Below, piece by piece: positions 56,201-59,200 of a stretch of 62,000 nt of DNA. Source of the stretch: Nematostella vectensis (Eukaryota > Cnidaria > Anthozoa > Actiniaria > Edwardsiidae); the NCBI RefSeq assembly GCF_932526225.1, contig NC_064047.1, positions 14,295,121-14,357,120 of the forward strand, given 5' to 3'. The notes beneath the pieces are model-generated. The model was not told the DNA's origin, ran no database searches, and saw only the letters and a list, made by a program, of their open reading frames with translations. The position numbers were made by a program, and so were the translations under genes. Within the stretch, counting starts at the first letter, position 1; the number at the start of each line of letters is the position of its first letter.

Positions 56201-59200
56201 TCGTGTCTTCCTAGCAAAGTGCGAGAAAGGATCCATCGTGTCATCCTAGCAAAGTGTGAGAGGGATCCATCGTGTCTTCCTAGCATAGTGCCAAGTGCGA
56301 GAAAGGATCCATCGTGTCATCCTAGCAAAGTCTGAGAAAAGATCCATCGTTTCATCCTAGCAAAGTGTGAGAAAGGATCCATCGTGTCATCCTAGCAATG
56401 TGCGAGACAGGATCCATCGTGTCATCCTAGCAATGTGCGAAAAAGGATCCATCGTGTCATCCTAGCAAAGTGTGAGAAAGGATCCATCGTGTCATCCTAG
56501 CAAAGTGCCAAGTGCGAGAAATGATCCATCGTGTCATCCTAGCATGGTGCCAAGTGCGAGAAAAGATCCATCGTGTCATCCTAGCAAAGTGTGAGAAAGG
56601 ATCCATTGTGTCATCCTAGCAAAGTGCTAGCAAAGTGCGAGGAAGGATCCATCGTCCCATCCTAGCAAAGTGCGAGGAAGGATTCATCGTCCCATCCTAG
56701 CAAAGTGCGAGAAAGGATCCATCGTGTCTTCCTAGCAAAGTGCGAGGAAGGATCCATCGTTTCATCCTAGTAAAGTGCGAGAAAGGATCCATCGTGTCAT
56801 CCTAGCAAAGTGCGAGAAAGGATCCATCGTGTCATCCTAGCAAAGTGCGAGAAAGGATCCATCGTGTCATCCTAGCATAGTGCGAGAAAGGATCCATCGT
56901 GTCATCCTAGCATGGTGCAAACTGGTGCTGATATGGATGAGCCGTTGTGATATTTCCCATTATTTTGGTAGATAAAGCATAAGATTTTGTTTTCGCGTTA
57001 TTTTGAGATTTCTTCTCATAATTTGTCTTCCAATACTGGTTGAAAACAATAACAAAGGTGTGGCTGGCAAGGGTAAGATAAGAATTATTATTGACATATA
57101 CCCTACCTTTCAAAGTTTCCCTTAGAGTTGGATTCGAACATCAAGGCGAGCTTTGCCAGGGAGTGGGGAGGAACAACTTGTGAAAGAGGCGATGTCTGTC
57201 GCAACTCCCTACAATCAATCTGCAAGAGATGGTGTAATGATGAATATAATCATAATGATTATCATCATGGTACTAACTAAAGAAGAAAGAATAATGGTCG
57301 CACTGATAACGATGGATGGACATTGTCATAATGAGATAATAATTAAAATGATGATGGTGATGAAGAAACTTATTACGGTAGTAGATTACTATGGATCAAG
57401 ATGGTGGACATGATGATTAAGATGATAGACATGATTAAGATGGACATATGATCAAGATGATGGACATGACGATCAAGATGATGGACATGACGATCAAGAT
57501 GATGGACATGATGATCAATATGATGGACATGATGATCAAGATGATGGACATGATGATAAAGATGATAGACATGATGATCAAGATGGACATATAATGATCA
57601 AGATTGACATATAATGATCAAGATTGACATACAATGATCAAGATGATGGACATAATGATCAAGATGATGGACATGATGAGCAAGATGATGGACATGACGA
57701 TCAAGATGATGGACATGATGATCAAGATGATGGACATGATGATCAAAAGATGATGGACATGATGATCAAGATAATGGACATAATGATCAAGATGATGGTC
57801 ATAATGATCGAGATGATGGACATGATGATCAAGATGATGGACATGATGATCAAGATGATAGACATGATGATCAAGATTGACATATAATGATCAAGATGAT
57901 GGACATAATGATCAAGATAATGGACATGATGATCAAGATTGACATATAATGATCAAGATGATGGATATGATGATCAAGATTGATATATAATGATCAAGAT
58001 GATAGACATGATGATCACGATTGACATATAATGATCAAGATAATAGACATGATGATCAAGATAATGTGCATATAGCTGTCAAGGTTATTGACATGACACC
58101 TTGCTTACCCTTGCATTGATATGCATATAGCTGTCAAGGTTGTTGACATGACACCTTGCTTACCCTTGCATTGATATGGACATAGCTGTCAAGGTTATTG
58201 ACATGACACATTGCTTACCCTTGCATTGATATGGATATAGCTGTCAAGGTTATTGACATGACACCTTGCTTACCCTTGCATTGATATGGATATAGCTGTC
58301 AAGGTTGTTGACGATCATGAGATCTTTGCCGCTGATGCTCCTCAGACATACTTGACCAAAGTCAACAACAGACGGACCTGAAAATTAAAGCCAAGCTCAG
58401 TCAACAATTATATATAAGTAAATGACGTCCGACGTCTTTCGAAAATATTTCAATGGTAATGTGGCTCTTGAGCACACTTCTGTCTTACCTATATCAAGTT
58501 GTTTCAGTTGGTGTGGGGTTAACGTCCTTGAGCAGTCCGCTTTCTCTGTGTCTGTCATGGGCACCGCATTTAGACCCTCGCTGATCTAATGAAAGGGAAT
58601 AGAGAAAAGCGTCATTTTTTTACCTGGACAAGAACAAGGAATGTTATGGCTCAGGAAGGGCGTCGTTTTCCACGCCAGACGACCTGGCGTCGAATCTGGT
58701 AGATTTGCATTTGGCAATTTAACGCAGAATGCATATTTTGATTGCACTACAATTTGTACAAGCTAGTAACATGTATTTCACAAGATACCTGTATCCGCTT
58801 GAATCACAGTGATATTAATTCCATCCTTTAACCAAAACGTATCAATTCTATTTCTGAAGTATCCCTTAACACGGGGAAAATGCATCTCTGAAAATGACGA
58901 GTTTGTCACTGAAGCCACATTGGCAGACTTGGAAAGTGTTTTTGTCGCATGTGATTATATCATCCGCATAAAGGAAGTCAGCTATTGAAAGATAAATCGT
59001 GTGCAGCTAGCTACCTGACAACCGCCTAGGTTGAATTATCAGCATTTACCGGTGAAGTGAGGGATAATGGGAGGAATATTTTCACATGAAGTATGTTGCT
59101 TTTACCGGTTGAGTGAGGGATAAAGTATTCTTCAAAGAGAGTGTCTTTGAGCTAAGAAGTTTCACTTCATCTTTCACTGGTGGCGGATCTGGGGAAGGGA

